Source: Pogona vitticeps (taxonomy: Eukaryota > Chordata > Lepidosauria > Squamata > Agamidae). Taken from it: DNA of 64,000 nt. The stretch covers positions 5,685,501 to 5,749,500 of the forward strand of contig NC_135793.1 in NCBI RefSeq assembly GCF_051106095.1, read 5' to 3'. The notes under the pieces were generated by a model that was not told the origin of the DNA, searched no databases, and was given only the letters and a program-made list of their open reading frames with translations. The translations under genes and the position numbers were made by a program. This document shows, in pieces, positions 1 through 12,800 of this stretch (the stretch's first letter is position 1; each line of letters opens with the position of its first letter).

Positions 1-1393
1 AGATGGCGGTGCCCCCTTTCCATTCTACGTACTCACCATCAAGTGAAACATAGGGTTGCCATAAATTGGAGGCGCCTTGACGAAAGAGAAGAACAAGGCA
101 TATCTCAAAATGGTTGAACTCCAGTACTCCAGTACAACCAGCGTAGGCTTGTTGAATCAGTGGGGATTTGCTTAATCAACGGCTTCCTAAATTCCATTGA
201 TTCCATGGTTTGAATTTCATTGATTTATGATCTATTACTGGCTGGCAGCCAATTCATTGATTTAAAAGGACAACCCTCTGACACGTGTCCCATACTTGGT
301 TCATTGATAGATTCATCAATACAATTGCTTTTGTTCTTTTAAAAGAGAGGGAAGAGCGCTCTGTCTAGTTGAGTTATTTTATGTCCGACGTCACCGCAAA
401 TGAATGGAAGACAACACTCTTTCCTCCTCCTCCCCCTTTTTTTGCACAAGTGTGTTTATTTTCTGAATTCCTCCAAACCATTCAGACCGGGCTGTTTCGT
501 GCCCACTACAGCTTTTCTCTCCCAAAGCCGTGACAGTTGGCAATTCCCTGAAATCAGTTTTGGCATCAGATCAGAACCATTGGGGTAATTTCGGTGCCAT
601 GAGCGTAGCTTGCAGAACGAGATACAAATACCAGAAAGAACGGGCTCATTTCAAGCGCTTGCACAGCCGTATGGGGCTGATCATGGGAATGACTTCACCA
701 AGGGCAGAACCCAACTTTTATGAACCCCCCCTCCCCTGAGGTCAAAAGGTTCAAAACTCAGGCACTTACTGAATTCAAGAGTTATGTACACCTTGCTTCC
801 ATTTCTTACAAGAATCCAAAATAGCAGCAGAATCATTCTGGCTGGTTTTGAAACCCTTAATATTAAAAAGTCAGCATTTGTTGAGTCCAGCCTGGTGACA
901 GAGAGGAAGCCTAAATGTCTGCCATTTCCTATAGTACACCAGGCATTCTTTACTTTCTGACTTCTGCGAGGAAGCAAGAAAAATGTGGGCATTAAAAAAA
1001 CCCCTCTTACAGTAATTAAGATCTAAAAATGAATGTCCTCTGAATATCCCTTCTACTTTCCCAATATTGTTAAATGTTCTCTTCCTGCAGAGTGACCGAG
1101 ACAGAGAGGATGGCTTCTGCGAGAGGTCGGCTGAATGCTTTCTGCTATTCTGAAAGAAAAGAAATGGGCAGAAGCCTTTATCTCGAGCACATCTGTCCCA
1201 CAGGATTAAGACAGACTGAAGATCTCATATTTACCACCATCCAGTTATCTTCCCTACAATTTATTGAGGGTAAAACATCTGGGGCCGATTTTAAGGAGCT
1301 CTGCAAGAAGGAGTGTTACGAAATGGTATGTTTATTACTGAATAGATGAGACAGACTTGAAGAATAGATGCCTTTTGTCTAAGGTAATTCTTG
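1..1393. other. intergenic, no gene seen
   Basis: No coding exon is recognised. At 140-310 the hexamer TTGATT and close variants recur many times, including GAATCAGTGG, which also appears near 15030 and 53250. Confidence 0.6.
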
Positions 1394-1395
1394 CT

Positions 1396-1742
1396 AAATG
1401 GTAAACGTAAAGGTTCTCCTTGACATTTAGTCCAGTCGTGTCCAACTCTAGGGCGCGGTGCTCATCCCCATCTCCAAGCTGTAGAGCCAGCATTTGTCCG
1501 TAGATGGTTTCTGTGGTCATGTGACCGGTGCAACTAGACACAGAACACCATTACCTTCCCACTGAGGTGGTACCTATTTATCTGCTCACATTTACATGCT
1601 TTCAAACTGCTAGGTTGGCAGGAGCTGGGACAAGCGACACGAGCTCACTCCATTGTGTGGATTCAATCTTATGACAGCTGGTCTTCTGACCTTGCAGTAC
1701 AGAGGCTTCTGCGATTTAACCCACAGCGCCACCACATCCCCC
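1396..1742 (-). mobile_element. tRNA-derived SINE (ACA-type), minus strand
   Basis: Read in reverse it starts with a tRNA-like head (GTGGCGCTGTGGGTTAAAT, B-box-like GATTGAATCC) at about 1738-1640. The body contains the squamate blocks GTCATGTGACCGG, ACCTTCCCACTGAGGTGG and ACTGCTAGGTTGGCAGGAGC. It ends near GGTAAACGTAAAGGTTCTCC. Confidence 0.75.
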
Positions 1743-2124
1743 TAATGTATATGTATATATTTATGTATTATTGCTGCATGAGAGTGCAGAGTAGATGCAG
1801 CAACAGAGCAAATCTGCATTCCACAAGTCAACTGTAAAAATGGGGGGCTGAAAACATTTGGGCGACAGGTTTTTGAGTTATGATTTTTAAAAAGTAAAAT
1901 TGTTTGACCCCCTGTGCAGACATCTTCCCGCCACTCCTCGCAGGAGGCGGGAGGAAAAGCCTCGTTGCAAGGTTGAAGAGTGGCGAGCAGATCGTGCACT
2001 GCAGAGCCATTGGTAGAATCATGGCATTTGCGTTGGATCGGTGAGTGGACCATCTGGCCTCATGGGGCTGTACCCTCATTACCGCCACCTGTGCGGGGAT
2101 ATTCATATTCGTATACAAATACTC

Positions 2125-2345
2125 CCATCTCTAGTAATGAGCACAAGATGGGTTCTTGTAGACCATCTTGACTGCTGCCATTGGTGTTTTCAACATTCAG
2201 ACTGTTCTTTGCTATGTAAAGCTTGGCATCCTTTTTCCTGGTGCCAATGTGAGCCTGACTTTGTGCAGCAATATTAAGCCGTTCCCTGGCATTTTGAATC
2301 ATGAATAAAGAAGCACAATCTCCCACATTCATAAACCAGTGGGGT
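2125..2345 (+). repeat. unclassified dispersed repeat, copy 1
   Basis: Shares GTAGACCATCT, GCTGCCATTGG, CTGGCATTTTGAATCATG and ATAAACCAG in the same order with 26285-26466. It is a diverged pair of the same interspersed repeat, family not recognised. Confidence 0.7.
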
Positions 2346-2387
2346 TTTTTAAAAGAAGAATTGAATATATATATATATATGTATATA

Positions 2388-2456
2388 TTCCATTGAGGGG
2401 TTGGACTTGATGGCCTTATGGGCCCCTTTCAACTTCATGATTCTATGATTCTACGT
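2388..2456 (+). mobile_element. CR1-type LINE 3' end
   Basis: GGTTGGACTTGATGG is followed by the short ATTCTATG-like terminal repeats typical of CR1 3' ends (CATGATTCTATGATTCTACG). It is joined tail to tail with the L2-type copy that follows on the other strand. Confidence 0.65.
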
Positions 2457-2463
2457 GGTACAT

Positions 2464-2531
<68 letters not shown>

Positions 2532-2735
2532 TTTATACCCCACTTATCTGGCCCACCGGACCACTCTAGGCGGCTTCCAAATATAAAATCAAATAATAAA
2601 ACATAGACAAATACATAATAATCAAACAAGAACAGCAGTAAAGATAAAAAGGAAAAGTAAGAAAAAATCAAGAGTTGGCTGGAGGGAAGGCCTGAATAAA
2701 CAGCCATGTTTTTAATTGGGTTTTAAATATACGGT
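2457..2735 (-). mobile_element. L2-type LINE 3' end with (ATTT)n tail
   Basis: In reverse: a piece around AACCCAATTAAAAACATGG, the terminal CCGCCTAGAGTGGTCCGGTG, AAGTGGGGTATAAAT, then a 71-bp (AAAT)n array at 2462-2532. The same 3' end recurs at 10316, 14290, 27417, 31990 and 41000-41490. Confidence 0.75.
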
Positions 2736-3822
2736 ATAGGTGTTACTTTGTACAGCCACACATTTGTCTACATTTGAGTAGCAATCGTTGGAGGACTTGA
2801 CGCCAACCAACCTGAAAACAAATTAATTGTTCTCCGTCTTCCCAGTTCCAAATACCTTTTCATTGGTGGCCAACGTGGCCAAGCTGTGCTTCCAATTTCA
2901 TGGGCAAAAGCTATCCAAACAACGCATAACCCACTCAAAGGCTTACCTGCTCCTCTCTAAATACAAGCAAGCAGATGTTATTCCTTATCCCTTGGACACG
3001 GCGCTTCTTCAACGGCCTTCTGCCTTTCCTGGGTCTCTCCTTTTTAATATACTGCCCGGCATTAATCACATCCTTCGGGAGCATCCTGTATTATCTCAGC
3101 CAAAATGGCTCTCAAATGACTTTTCTGGTCTTGCTTCCCGGCTCCTGTTGGGCTCCTGTTTTTCTTTCATGTATGGGAGCAAGGAGGTCACCCTCGGTAG
3201 GGGAGACTTGCTTTTCCGCTGGTCTGACAGTTGCTGCTGTCATTCTAACTCTGTTTTGGCTCCTCCATAGAGCAACAGGATGTGCCCATGTCCCTTGTCT
3301 CATTTGCTAATTGATTTTGGGGGGGAAACCCATTCGTCAGTTTAATTTAGGAGATCACCCACCAGGTTGGCTGCTCACTGTCAAAGGTAATTCAATTAAA
3401 ACTCCAGAAGTGTGACTAACGATCCCACCCATTCAATCTGTTTACCAGCTGCTTCCTCGCTTCTCCTTACTCTGGCGTGTCTGTCAAATGGTCTTACCAT
3501 AATATGCAACTCTGTCGTGTAACCAACCTAACAAGAGCAGCGCAACAAGCAGCAGGCTTCAGCATTCCTAGAATTAGTTGCAATTAAAAAGAACAGAAGA
3601 ATGGGCTACTTTCCCCCTCTTCTTTGTATGTGTAATGTACAAATTTAATGTACAAATTTTAAAATGAATTAATCGCAATATATACCTATTGGACTGCCTA
3701 TAAGTTCGGGCCTCTCCAAATTGTTCTTTTTAACAATTAAGAAACATGGCTGTACACATCTCTTTCGAATAAGAAGTGATGCTATAACTTATTTGTTAAA
3801 AAATATCTAGTAAATGTAAAGA
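2736..3822. other. intergenic, repeat-poor, no gene seen
   Basis: No repeat family or exon is recognised. An overlapping 147-codon plus-strand frame (2827-3270) has no family resemblance. Confidence 0.5.
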
Positions 3823-3823
3823 T

Positions 3824-3925
3824 GTGATGGATGGATGGATGGATGGATGGATGGATGGATGGATGGATGGATGGATGGATGGATGGATGGATGGATGGAT
3901 GGATGGATGGATGGATGGATGGATG

Positions 3926-4023
<98 letters not shown>
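3824..4023. repeat. compound tetranucleotide array (GATG)n-(GATA)n
   Basis: About 25 copies of GATG (to about 3927) switch abruptly to about 24 copies of GATA, with no interruptions. GATA is the core of the Bkm-type repeats first found in snakes. Confidence 0.97.
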
Positions 4024-4024
<1 letters not shown>

Positions 4025-4699
4025 CTCTTTTCCCTTTTCCTTCCTTCTATCCCTTCTGAGATTTGATATGGTGATGAGAAAGGCACCTGCTAGGAAAACA
4101 AATTGAAATCTTTAGAAGTGATTATCATTTCCAACACCAAAGCAATGCCCCTAATCTTGAGGAGCTACAAGGAACCATCTATTTCGAAGCTTAAAAGGTT
4201 ATACGTGTCAGGCTGTACAAGGATTCCCCCCTTCCTTCTTTCTTCCTTCCTTGCTTACTTCCAGGTCATTGCAATTAGTTCCAGTGTTTTTTTCTGTAGA
4301 CTGGAACTAATTTACAACATGCCAGATGGAAAAGTCTGTCCTTGCTCTAAGTTTCAAATGGCTTGATGGGTAGTTTCTCATGGTTGCAAAGGTTGAAGTG
4401 CACCAGGTGGAGGGAGAGGCAGAAAAAGTTCCTTTGGAAAAGTTACTTGGCTTAGAAAAGATCTCCTGGAATTATCAGCCAGGGTGGCCAATGAATTTGG
4501 TTGCTTTGTGTGTGTGTAAGAGAGAGAGCGTTAACCTTTCTAAGCTGTGGCAAGGAAACACCTACCATGTGAAATGTTGTCATGACAGCCATACAGAAAA
4601 AAGGTAGCTGAGAAAACTGAATTTATAACTATGCATTTAAATTTGAAAATTTGCTTCCTCCATGATTTTTTTTCCTGACCAGAGAATAAGAATAAATCA

Positions 4700-4926
4700 C
4701 GTGCTGTCAAGTCAGTTCTGACTTATGTTGACCCTTTCCAGGGTTTTCCAGGGAAAGTACTCAGAAGTGCTTTACCCTTCCATTCCTCTAGGGGCAACCT
4801 TGGGACTGTGCAGCTGGCCCAAGGTTACCCAGGCTGGCTCTTCTCTCTGGAGGCACAGAGGGGGAATTGAACTCCCAACCTCTGGCTCTGCAACCAGATA
4901 CCTAAACCACTGAGCTATCCAGCTAG
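4700..4926 (-). mobile_element. tRNA SINE with BovB-like tail, minus strand
   Basis: Reverse strand: head GGATAGCTCAGTGGTTTAGG, B-box-like GAGTTCAATTCC, body with CAGCCTGGGTAACCTTGGG and CAGTCCCAAGGTTGCCCCTA, tail ATAAGTCAGAACTGACTTGA. Nearly full length. Confidence 0.85.
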
Positions 4927-5640
4927 CCTGACCAGAAATAAAAACCCTCTCTGAATCATGGATGGTTTTTGCTTCCTAATTCGAATATATGCCAATATGG
5001 CTCAAACTGGCTTCACCTACCATCTGCTGGATGCTGTCCAGTGGGGTAGGATTACAACTCCCATCATCCTCATACAGCGTAGCTCCAATAATACATTTGA
5101 TTGACACCCCAAATGGGGAGAGAACTGAGTTAAAAAGTAAGAGCCGGGCCCAAGTGATCCCATTTGAAGTATCAAAAAAAAATCCAGATGGTGATATTGG
5201 TCCGTTGACTCTCTTTCAGCTGCCTCTCCTCTGCTGAAGTGTCGTGAGACTCAAACTGGCTGACCCCCAACCTTGAATTGCTCCGAGGAAGAATAGGATA
5301 AAAAATAGAAAACTGCAGAACTTTCATTTTTATCTATGGAAGTAATTCAAGGGGCTGACACTGGAGGACAGAGTCATTTTCTATTGTCCATGTGTGAGGG
5401 ATGACCAGGAGATCTCCCCTCTCTTAGGGTACTTGAATATGCTTATTTTCCTAATTAATTTGCTAAAGAATTGTAGCTTTGACTGCTCTGTTGTTATTAT
5501 GGTTTCTCTTCTTCCCTGTACGTTTACTGGTCTTTCAATTAGGGAACGTCTCACTTTGATTCTTGCCTTAATTGTCTATATTTTCCTGCTCTCTCTTTTT
5601 TTTTCCACATTTAGCATCAGTTATTACTTTGATTGATTCT
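4927..5640. other. intergenic, no gene seen
   Basis: Contains a hAT-like fragment near 5045-5095 (GGATTACAACTCCCATCATC). Nothing else is recognised. Confidence 0.45.
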
Positions 5641-5644
5641 TTCC

Positions 5645-5985
5645 AAAAAGGTGGCGCTGAAGGAGAACTTCATGGATAAAACCCTGGACCGCTAGAAAAA
5701 GGAACAAGCGGGTCCTCGGTCAAATCAAGCCTGAGCTACTGTATCTCTGGAGGCGAAAAGGATGAAACTGAGGCTGACTTACTTTGGGCACATTGTGAGA
5801 AGGTAAGATTCTCTGGGAAAGACAATAATGCTGGGAAAAGTTGAAGGTAGCAGGAAAAAGAAGAAGACCGAATACAAGATGAACCAACTCCCTAAAGGAA
5901 GAGCTTGCTGTGCAGGGCTGTTGAGGACAGGACGTTTTTGAAGATTGCTCATAAGATCAATGACAATTAGTTAGGTGTGGATGGT
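5645..5985 (+). mobile_element. BovB (RTE) LINE 3' fragment
   Basis: Carries the decayed end of the reverse transcriptase ORF (…YFGHIVRR…, MLGKVEG) as in the copies at 18250, 40550, 43500 and 58430. A 3' terminus AAGATTGCTCATAAGATC corresponds to the related copies. Confidence 0.7.
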
Positions 5986-5989
5986 TTCA

Positions 5990-6930
5990 GCCCTATCTCC
6001 AGCCTTCTTTATTAGGTGAGACCTTCTGTTTGGAATCGAACAGCCGTAGACAGTCCTTCCCACCCGCCCTCTATCGCTGATGGAGAACATGTGAGGCCAG
6101 GAAAAAGGAAGGGTGCTTCTCTTTCCCCCCTTCTTGTCCTCCGTGCAGAGTGCGTGTTAACTTACATAATGGGCTATGAAAAAGCCAAATCATCAGAAAA
6201 TATGGGTTCAGTCCAAAGGCTAGGAGAATCTTCGGATGAAACCTTGATTCAAGATTTGAGTAGGAGCCACTGTGTCTCTGGATGATGATCAGGCTCTTAC
6301 TCTTTTCCTTTAGGTCAGGGTTTTTTTGTTTTTTTAAGAGCAGAGAACAGTTCGTTATCATCCCACCAAGCACCAGGTTTTTGATGCTGTGAGTAGCAAG
6401 TGGTGTGCTTTTCAGAGAACGCCTGCGTACGTACACATCCGCAAGGATTGAGCATGACTTTGCTAACAGAGAGGACCGAAAGGTCAAGACGAAGTCTGTT
6501 GGCCCGCTAACATACTTTCCCGGGGGGGGGGGTAAAAGGGCTTGGGCGGGTGCTTGAAATTGGTTGCAGATGGCCCCGATGCGCCTTTGGCCTTTCTTGG
6601 AGTGGCCAGGCCAGGAGGCTTCTCGAAAGAAGACATGCTTCCGATACAAGGGAAATCCGTCCACCTCCTTCTGCATTCAGCAGAGCTTAGGGACTCTTCG
6701 GTTCAAATGTTGGCTCTGCTGTGGACTCACTGGGGTTTGGAAAAGTTATTTTTTGGACGGCCAAACTCTCCAGGCTGCATATGGCCATGCTAGCTAGGGG
6801 GGTGTTATGGTGTTCTGTTTTTCTCTTAGCTACAGAAAGGACTGCAGGTAAACTAAAAGGGCACAAGGGAACCTGAGGGTGGTGGCAGATGTTATCAGAG
6901 TCCGTGTTACATATAAAGTCCTGGGTCTTT
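5990..6930. other. intergenic, no gene seen
   Basis: A minus-strand 201-codon frame (6071-6676) has no family resemblance and no splice context, so it is not called as a gene. Confidence 0.45.
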
Positions 6931-6944
6931 GACCCTGTGCGCCC

Positions 6945-7035
6945 AGGACGACTCCACCAAAGACTGAGAGTTCGATTCCCCCTCTGGGCCTTCTTGACAG
7001 GGGCTGGATTCAGTGATCCAGCTCTGACGGTCAAT
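6945..7035 (+). mobile_element. short tRNA SINE fragment
   Basis: GTTCGATTCCCCCTCTGGGC followed by CTTGACAGGGGCTGGATTCA and GTGATCC. The 5' part is diverged and the CR1-like tail is cut. Confidence 0.65.
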
Positions 7036-7189
7036 GATGATGATGATGATTAGAGATCTCTAACTCGACCCACCTTTAGCTGCACTTCCACCTGTTACTG
7101 GAGTGGAGGTCTTGGTTTGTTTAAACCAAAATAATACAAATCTCTCTCTCTAAAAAAGAAGAAATAATCACCTTATAATAGCTGTATGT

Positions 7190-7388
7190 TATTCTCGTTG
7201 AGTGCCGACAGGTCAAAACCAGCTTATAGAGACCCTAATAAGGCTTTCAGAGTAGATGAAATGTTTAAGGAGTGGGTTTACCCGTTCCACTCCCCCAGCC
7301 AGTTTCCATGGCTGAGTGGGGATTCGAACACAGGCCTCCTGAGTCCTAATCTGTCACACTATCTACTACACCACACTGGGTATGCAGT
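7190..7388 (-). mobile_element. tRNA SINE, second type, minus strand
   Basis: Reverse strand: CCCAGTGTGGTGTAGTAGAT head, GGAGGCCTGTGTTCGAATCC B box, GGGTAAACCCACTCCTTAAA body, and a tail ending in CGGCACT-like bases. Same family as 16785, 18705, 32095, 41600 and 60190. Confidence 0.75.
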
Positions 7389-7855
7389 AACCCTATAAAA
7401 TGCTTATTATGAGGATTGATTTTGAAATATATATATACATGTCTTTTGATATACGGGTGGATAGGCAACTCTGAAGATGTTAAAATGTTCTTAAATTTAA
7501 AACTAAAGCAGTTGGTGGGTGAGGATGATAGCCAATTAGAAGTTGAAATAAGCAGCTTAGAATTGTTCGATGTGAACCTATTTTAGTAAGCAAGTAAAAC
7601 AGTCGCATTTAAAACAGCTGAATGGGAAGCAGGGTAAGGACTAAATCTTGAATAGGCAAGTAACAGGACTGGGTGTTCTCCGCCTTGGTTATTCAAACAA
7701 ACTTCAACCAACAGAAAGTAAGATCTTATGCTCCCCTCTGCTGGTTCTATCAGGAAAATGCAAGTAGACTGGAATAGGGAAAATGGGAGTTTTTATTACA
7801 GTATACAAGTCTTCTTCTTCTCCTTGGTTCATCATAATCACCGTTGTCTTCTTAG

Positions 7856-7976
7856 AACTGTACAGTTGGAAGGGACTGTCTGGATCATCGGGTCCAGCCC
7901 TCATCAAGGAAGCCCAGTGGGGGAATCTAGCTCCCCAGCCAGATGCTTAAGACCACTGAGCTATCCCGTCATGTTT
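7856..7976 (-). mobile_element. short tRNA SINE with CR1-like tail
   Basis: Reverse strand: GGATAGCTCAGTGGTCTTAA … CCCACTGGGCTTCCTTGATG … CCAGACAGTCCCTTCCAACT. Nearly full length but decayed in the B box. Confidence 0.7.
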
Positions 7977-7979
7977 TAT

Positions 7980-8064
7980 TTAGTGGTTCCCAACTTTGGG
8001 TCCCCAGATGGTCTTGGACTACAACTCCCAGAAATCCTGGCCAGTACAGGATTTCACGGATGTG
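7980..8064. mobile_element. hAT-type MITE, half copy
   Basis: GTGGTTCCCAACTTTGGGTC … GGACTACAACTCCCAGAAAT. This is the left half of the foldback family complete at 45792 and 58720. Confidence 0.65.
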
Positions 8065-8065
8065 A

Positions 8066-8395
8066 TCTAATGGTTGTTGTGGGTTTTTCTGGCTCTTTGG
8101 CCGTGTTCTGAAGGTTGTTCTTCCTAACGTTTCGCCAGTCTCTGTGGCTGGCATCTTCTGAGGACTGGAGTAGCACCTTCGTTTGAGTACCCATAATCAC
8201 CCATCCCCTGAAAAGGACAAAAGCTGATCCCACAGCTATAAATACTCAATTCCCAGACAAACTGCACCAGAGCACAGAGTGCTACTCCTGTCCTCTGAAG
8301 AGGCCGGCCACAGAGACTGGCGAAACGTTAGGAAGAACAACCTTCAGAACACGCCCAAAGAGCCCGAAAAAACCATATCTATAAACCACCACCCC
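8066..8395. repeat. foldback repeat with about 95-bp arms
   Basis: The left arm (8070-8166) reads GGTTGTTGTGGGTTTTTCTG … GCCAGTCTCTGTGGCTGGCA. The right arm (8290-8385) is its inverted complement, with about 120 bp between. The same left arm opens the copy at 28830. This is a common squamate repeat, possibly from a Penelope-like element, but I cannot confirm the class. Confidence 0.75.
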
Positions 8396-9198
8396 CAAAT
8401 CAGTATCAGGCCAGGGCTGGACAAATCAAGGAGCAAGTACCCAGTAAATCCCCATGTTTGGGCTACTCATCATCTCCTATCATTGCCTACCGCAAAGAGT
8501 TCTTGTGAAGCCTGAGGAATGGGGGTAGCATGCCCTGGTGGATTCACAAGGATGAGCAAAGAGTTTGTCTCCATGTGTTGTCAGACTGTAATGCCCCAGA
8601 TCCCTAAGCAGCCCAGCCAAGGTGAAGGAATGCCGGGATGATGGTCCAACGTCATTATCTACAGTGAGACTCGCCTTACCTATGGTGGATGAGGATAAAA
8701 GAATAAGACCCATAGTCTGCCATGGAAATGGTCTTCTTTATAAATGTTGGGCCCTACTGGGATTTGGTAAGAATCTTAATATATTGGCTACAAACTAAAG
8801 AGCCCTAAGGATTGTTTCATTTGTGCTTAAGGAAATAAATGAAATAATTTAAATTTAATGGCACTCCTTAAAATAGCACTTTGGTCAACATTTGAGGACA
8901 GGTTAAGGGACTGGGCCATTAGAGAATCTGTGTCCAATATGACAGCAGCCATTAGATTACTTATATAGCCAAGGCCTGGAAAAAAGTTCATAATATTTTA
9001 TTAAGGGAAAAGTATATCAGGGTAATCCCATATTCCTTCCCAGAGTAACTGCCATTTTGCCACAATACATCCCAACTTTTTTGGGATTTTAATGGGCTTT
9101 TAAATAGCATTCCTGAAATTTAACTGTTTTTTGAAGAAGCGTTCCTAATTGCCATATGTATTTCACGGACAGCTAGGGTAAATTATTGAAAAATATAT
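8396..9198. other. intergenic downstream of CHMP1B
   Basis: AT-rich, with no gene or repeat recognised. Confidence 0.5.
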
Positions 9199-9204
9199 TT
9201 TATT
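9199..9204 (-). terminator. candidate CHMP1B polyadenylation signal
   Basis: This is the first AATAAA on the minus strand after the stop codon, giving a 3' UTR of about 600 bases. The segment between stop and signal (9813-9205) shows no recognisable repeat and is AT-rich, as expected for a UTR. Use of the signal is inferred. Confidence 0.4.
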
Positions 9205-9813
9205 CCGTTAGCACTGAAGTTGATGGAAGCCAGCTTTCAAGAATGAGGACAGCATAACAACTATTGTTTTGATTTAAGTCTGACTTGTTGTTTTATAACA
9301 TATAGGAAAGTTTACCAGTGAATATTTAAACAATACATAATACACACGAACAACGTATTCTGTCCAACTGCTCCTGGCCTTCAAGAAGTGAGAGAATTAA
9401 ATCAAGAGTGAACAAGACACCCCATCTCAGTTACTCAGATGTAGATATTATTCATAATTTAAAACCCTGCTGCATAATTTAAGGTTATATATGCTTAAAA
9501 TGCTGCTCTCTTCTCAGTCTGATATGTGATACTTCATAAGACTGAAATTTTAATCTGGATCTTTGCAAAAAATAATCCTCAGTTTCAAAAAGGTACTCTG
9601 CAGGATTCTTAAAAATACACCAAAGGACACACAACCATCGAGACAACATGGTTTATAGAAAGAGCGGCAAGGGAAGAAAGGAGAGATAAAGGTTCATTAG
9701 TTTGCTCTTTAAATATCTAAGCAGATCACAGAGAGAAGTCCTGGTTAGGCTCTGATTTATGTACACAATGCTTTGGAAGCAAACACCGAAGACGGCAGAT
9801 CCAGTGCTTTCTG

Positions 9814-12800
9814 TTACACTTGATCACGAAGGCGTGCAAGTCTTTGAGAGAGCTCGTCCTGCAGAATTCAAAACAACCAAGACATATGATCAATTTGCTG
9901 TGAAAGGAAACCAAGCCTTATAACTCTACCACATCAACAGCTGAAGAAAAGAGAGGCTGGGCCCAGCAAAAGGCACAGCACCACCTCTTAACTATAAACA
10001 GAACTCTAAACTGGGCTTCTAAATTTATAAGTAAATTTCCATTAGAGGTGGGTCCAAATATTTAGGAAACTAGCCAAGGCAGAACTTGTCAAAAATGGCC
10101 TTCAAGAATATACTTCCATAGGTAGGGATTTAGTATCTTAACACTTCGTACCCTCATTTCTTTTCCTTTCTGGGCTGTTGCCATATACAGTAGGACCCCC
10201 CCCCCCCATATCCATGGAGGATTGGTTCCAAGCCCCCCCACCCCAAGATGCTGAAAACTGCAGACAATAGCAAATGCTATACACAGCATGGTAAAAGGGG
10301 GAAAAACCCAGAAATAAATATTTTTTTTATTTATTTAATTTCTATATCACCCCATTAGTGCAGTGCACTATTCTAGGCAGTCTTACAACAAATGAAAAAC
10401 AGGTTTATTTGTTTTTTATGAGAGCAGGGGAAGATATAGCAAAGGAGTTTTTTTTTTAAAAAAAGCCTACCTGTTCTGTTGATGCCACACTTGTACCAAC
10501 CGAACCTGTTTGTCCTTGAGGTAGTTCCATGTTCAGGTCAAGGCTAGTTGTGCAAAAGGAGGAAGATGAAAGACAATTAGATGCTGAGTCAAGACAAATC
10601 CACTTACCGCCTTATCTTCCAATCCACAAGTTCACCTCACTGCGGAGGTCATGGCTTAGGTATTCTCTTTCTACAGGGGTGAGGAATTTTGGTCCTCCGT
10701 ACATTCCCGGACTGTAATTCTCATCATCCTTCCACCCTGAAGCTGGTGGGAATGAAAGTTCAGGAGCATTTGTGACACCCCTAGGTTTCCCAGTAGGAGG
10801 ATAAGGGGCAAAGGCTTTTTAAAAAAAACACAGTGCGACACTGTCATGAGTCTACCACATTGTTTACAGTCTTCTTACTGCACCAGAGAAAGCCTTGCAA
10901 GTGTTGCCTCCCGAAGGGGAAAATGTCATTTGAGTACCCATAATCTCAGCCTTGCACCCACTCACCCAGCTTCGTCGGCCATTTCTTGCAGGAGCAGATC
11001 CACTTGGTTCTAGGGGAGGGGGAAAAAAAGAGGATTAAGTCAGTCCAAAATGTAACACAGAAATGCAAAGCAACTGAAGCGACGCTTTCAACTTTGTGCA
11101 CCGGAAGGATCTACCACACCCACACAGCAAACGATTGCTCATTTGAAATGAATGAAATTCCCTTATGCAGCACAGAAGTTTCTGGGACACATTCTAGGGT
11201 CACGGGATATATAGGAAAATATTTCAATGAGACGCAATGGCAGACCGGCCCTTTTCAGCCACACCAGAGACCCTGGTGGCTACCTAAGGATCAGAATCAA
11301 CAATGGTGAGCAAGTTGCCTTTCAAGCAAAGTCTGCTGCCATTTCTCGTTTGCCCACTGCTAAATCTTAGGAGAAATATCCAAAGCAGCTCAAGGTCCTC
11401 CAGACAGTTTAAAAAACACTATATTCTTTTGATAGTGTTTCACTATCTGGTTCACACAGAAACTGTCCAGCTCTGGGATGGAAGAAAGAGGAATTTCTTA
11501 GATTCAGAGACTAAAAAAAGATACACTTAAAAAAAACCCCAATAAATCCCTGACTTCCAAAGCCAGAATGACCATCAGCCAAACTGTCTGGGGAATTCTA
11601 GCAATTCTCATTCAAAAAAGTAAGTCTCCAAGCTCTGCTCTTGGTCCGGCCAGCTTTTTTCTCTGAAAGCCTCTCTCACAAGGATCGAGAAAGAGAGACC
11701 ATCTGTAATGTACGAACTGGTTCTGGGAGGCAGCTGGACAAAACCGGCAAGTTCCTGGCAAGTGACTCTGCCGGAACAGAGGCTTACCTGCGGTGTTGTC
11801 AGTGTAGTCGTACTGCTCATTGTGTCTTCCATCTGTGCCGTCTGAACATCTAAGGTTTCAAACTGCTGCTCAAATTTGTCCATCAAGGCAGAGATCTGTA
11901 GAGACGCAGACAGGGTTAAACCAAAAACTGAACAAGATAAAAGGTGCATGATTAATAAGGTCAGGGGAGAATTAAACACCCCAGTTTGTGAGTTTACCTT
12001 TTCTAAGTTCATACTTTTCAAGGTAGCGTCCATAGATTTAACTACTCCGGCCATCGACTTTGTAACCTAGGGAGGAAAAAAACATACATGGTAAACACAC
12101 CTTTATTTACATTAAATGAAAAACCAAGACAGAAATAAAATCACTGCCAGTGATTGCCCTATCTTGAGTAGCTGCTTCTTAAAGAGACTTGGGGTGGGAA
12201 AATTCTCTAAGACAGTAAGGTGAACATGTGAAATCCCACAGATTTCGGTCATAAACTCTGGAAACCCTGTGGATCTATGCCACGCTAGCCTCAAAACTTA
12301 GAAAGTTGCCTTGTACAAGCTCCAGCCACCGATCCACAGAGCTTGGTGATGTGCCATAACTAACAACCGTTCTCGAACTTTTAAAGCCCCGCAAACAGAC
12401 TGAACCAAGGACCTCGGCATACAGAGCCGCTACTCGACTCGTGAGCAATAGCTCCAAAAATGCTGCGTACAGGAACACAGGAGAGATGCTGACCTTGCCC
12501 ATGGTGACCGCTGTCTGAACTCTCGCTGCGACAGCATCCACCCGGGCGCTCATGCGGAGGAAGTTGATGGCTTGGTTCTTCTGCCGGATCGCGTTCTCGG
12601 CATGTATCCTCGCAACCTCCGTATTGCCCTTCTGAATTGCCTTTTAAGGAGAAGAACACAGCTTGTCAACAACTTTAGTGATGCGACTCTAGAACAGCTG
12701 CTGGCTTTCGAACGATAAGACAGCTTCAGGTGCACACATGGCTATAAACTAGATGGCAGTGCAGGCTGGGCTGGGCAAAGTGTAGCCTTCCAGATGCTAT

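Noticed and set aside
3796-4086. Minus-strand frame with SIYL/SIHP repeats
   Set aside because: Translation of the GATG/GATA array only.
6071-6676. 201-codon minus-strand frame
   Set aside because: No recognisable family or codon bias, and no TATA, splice or CpG context.
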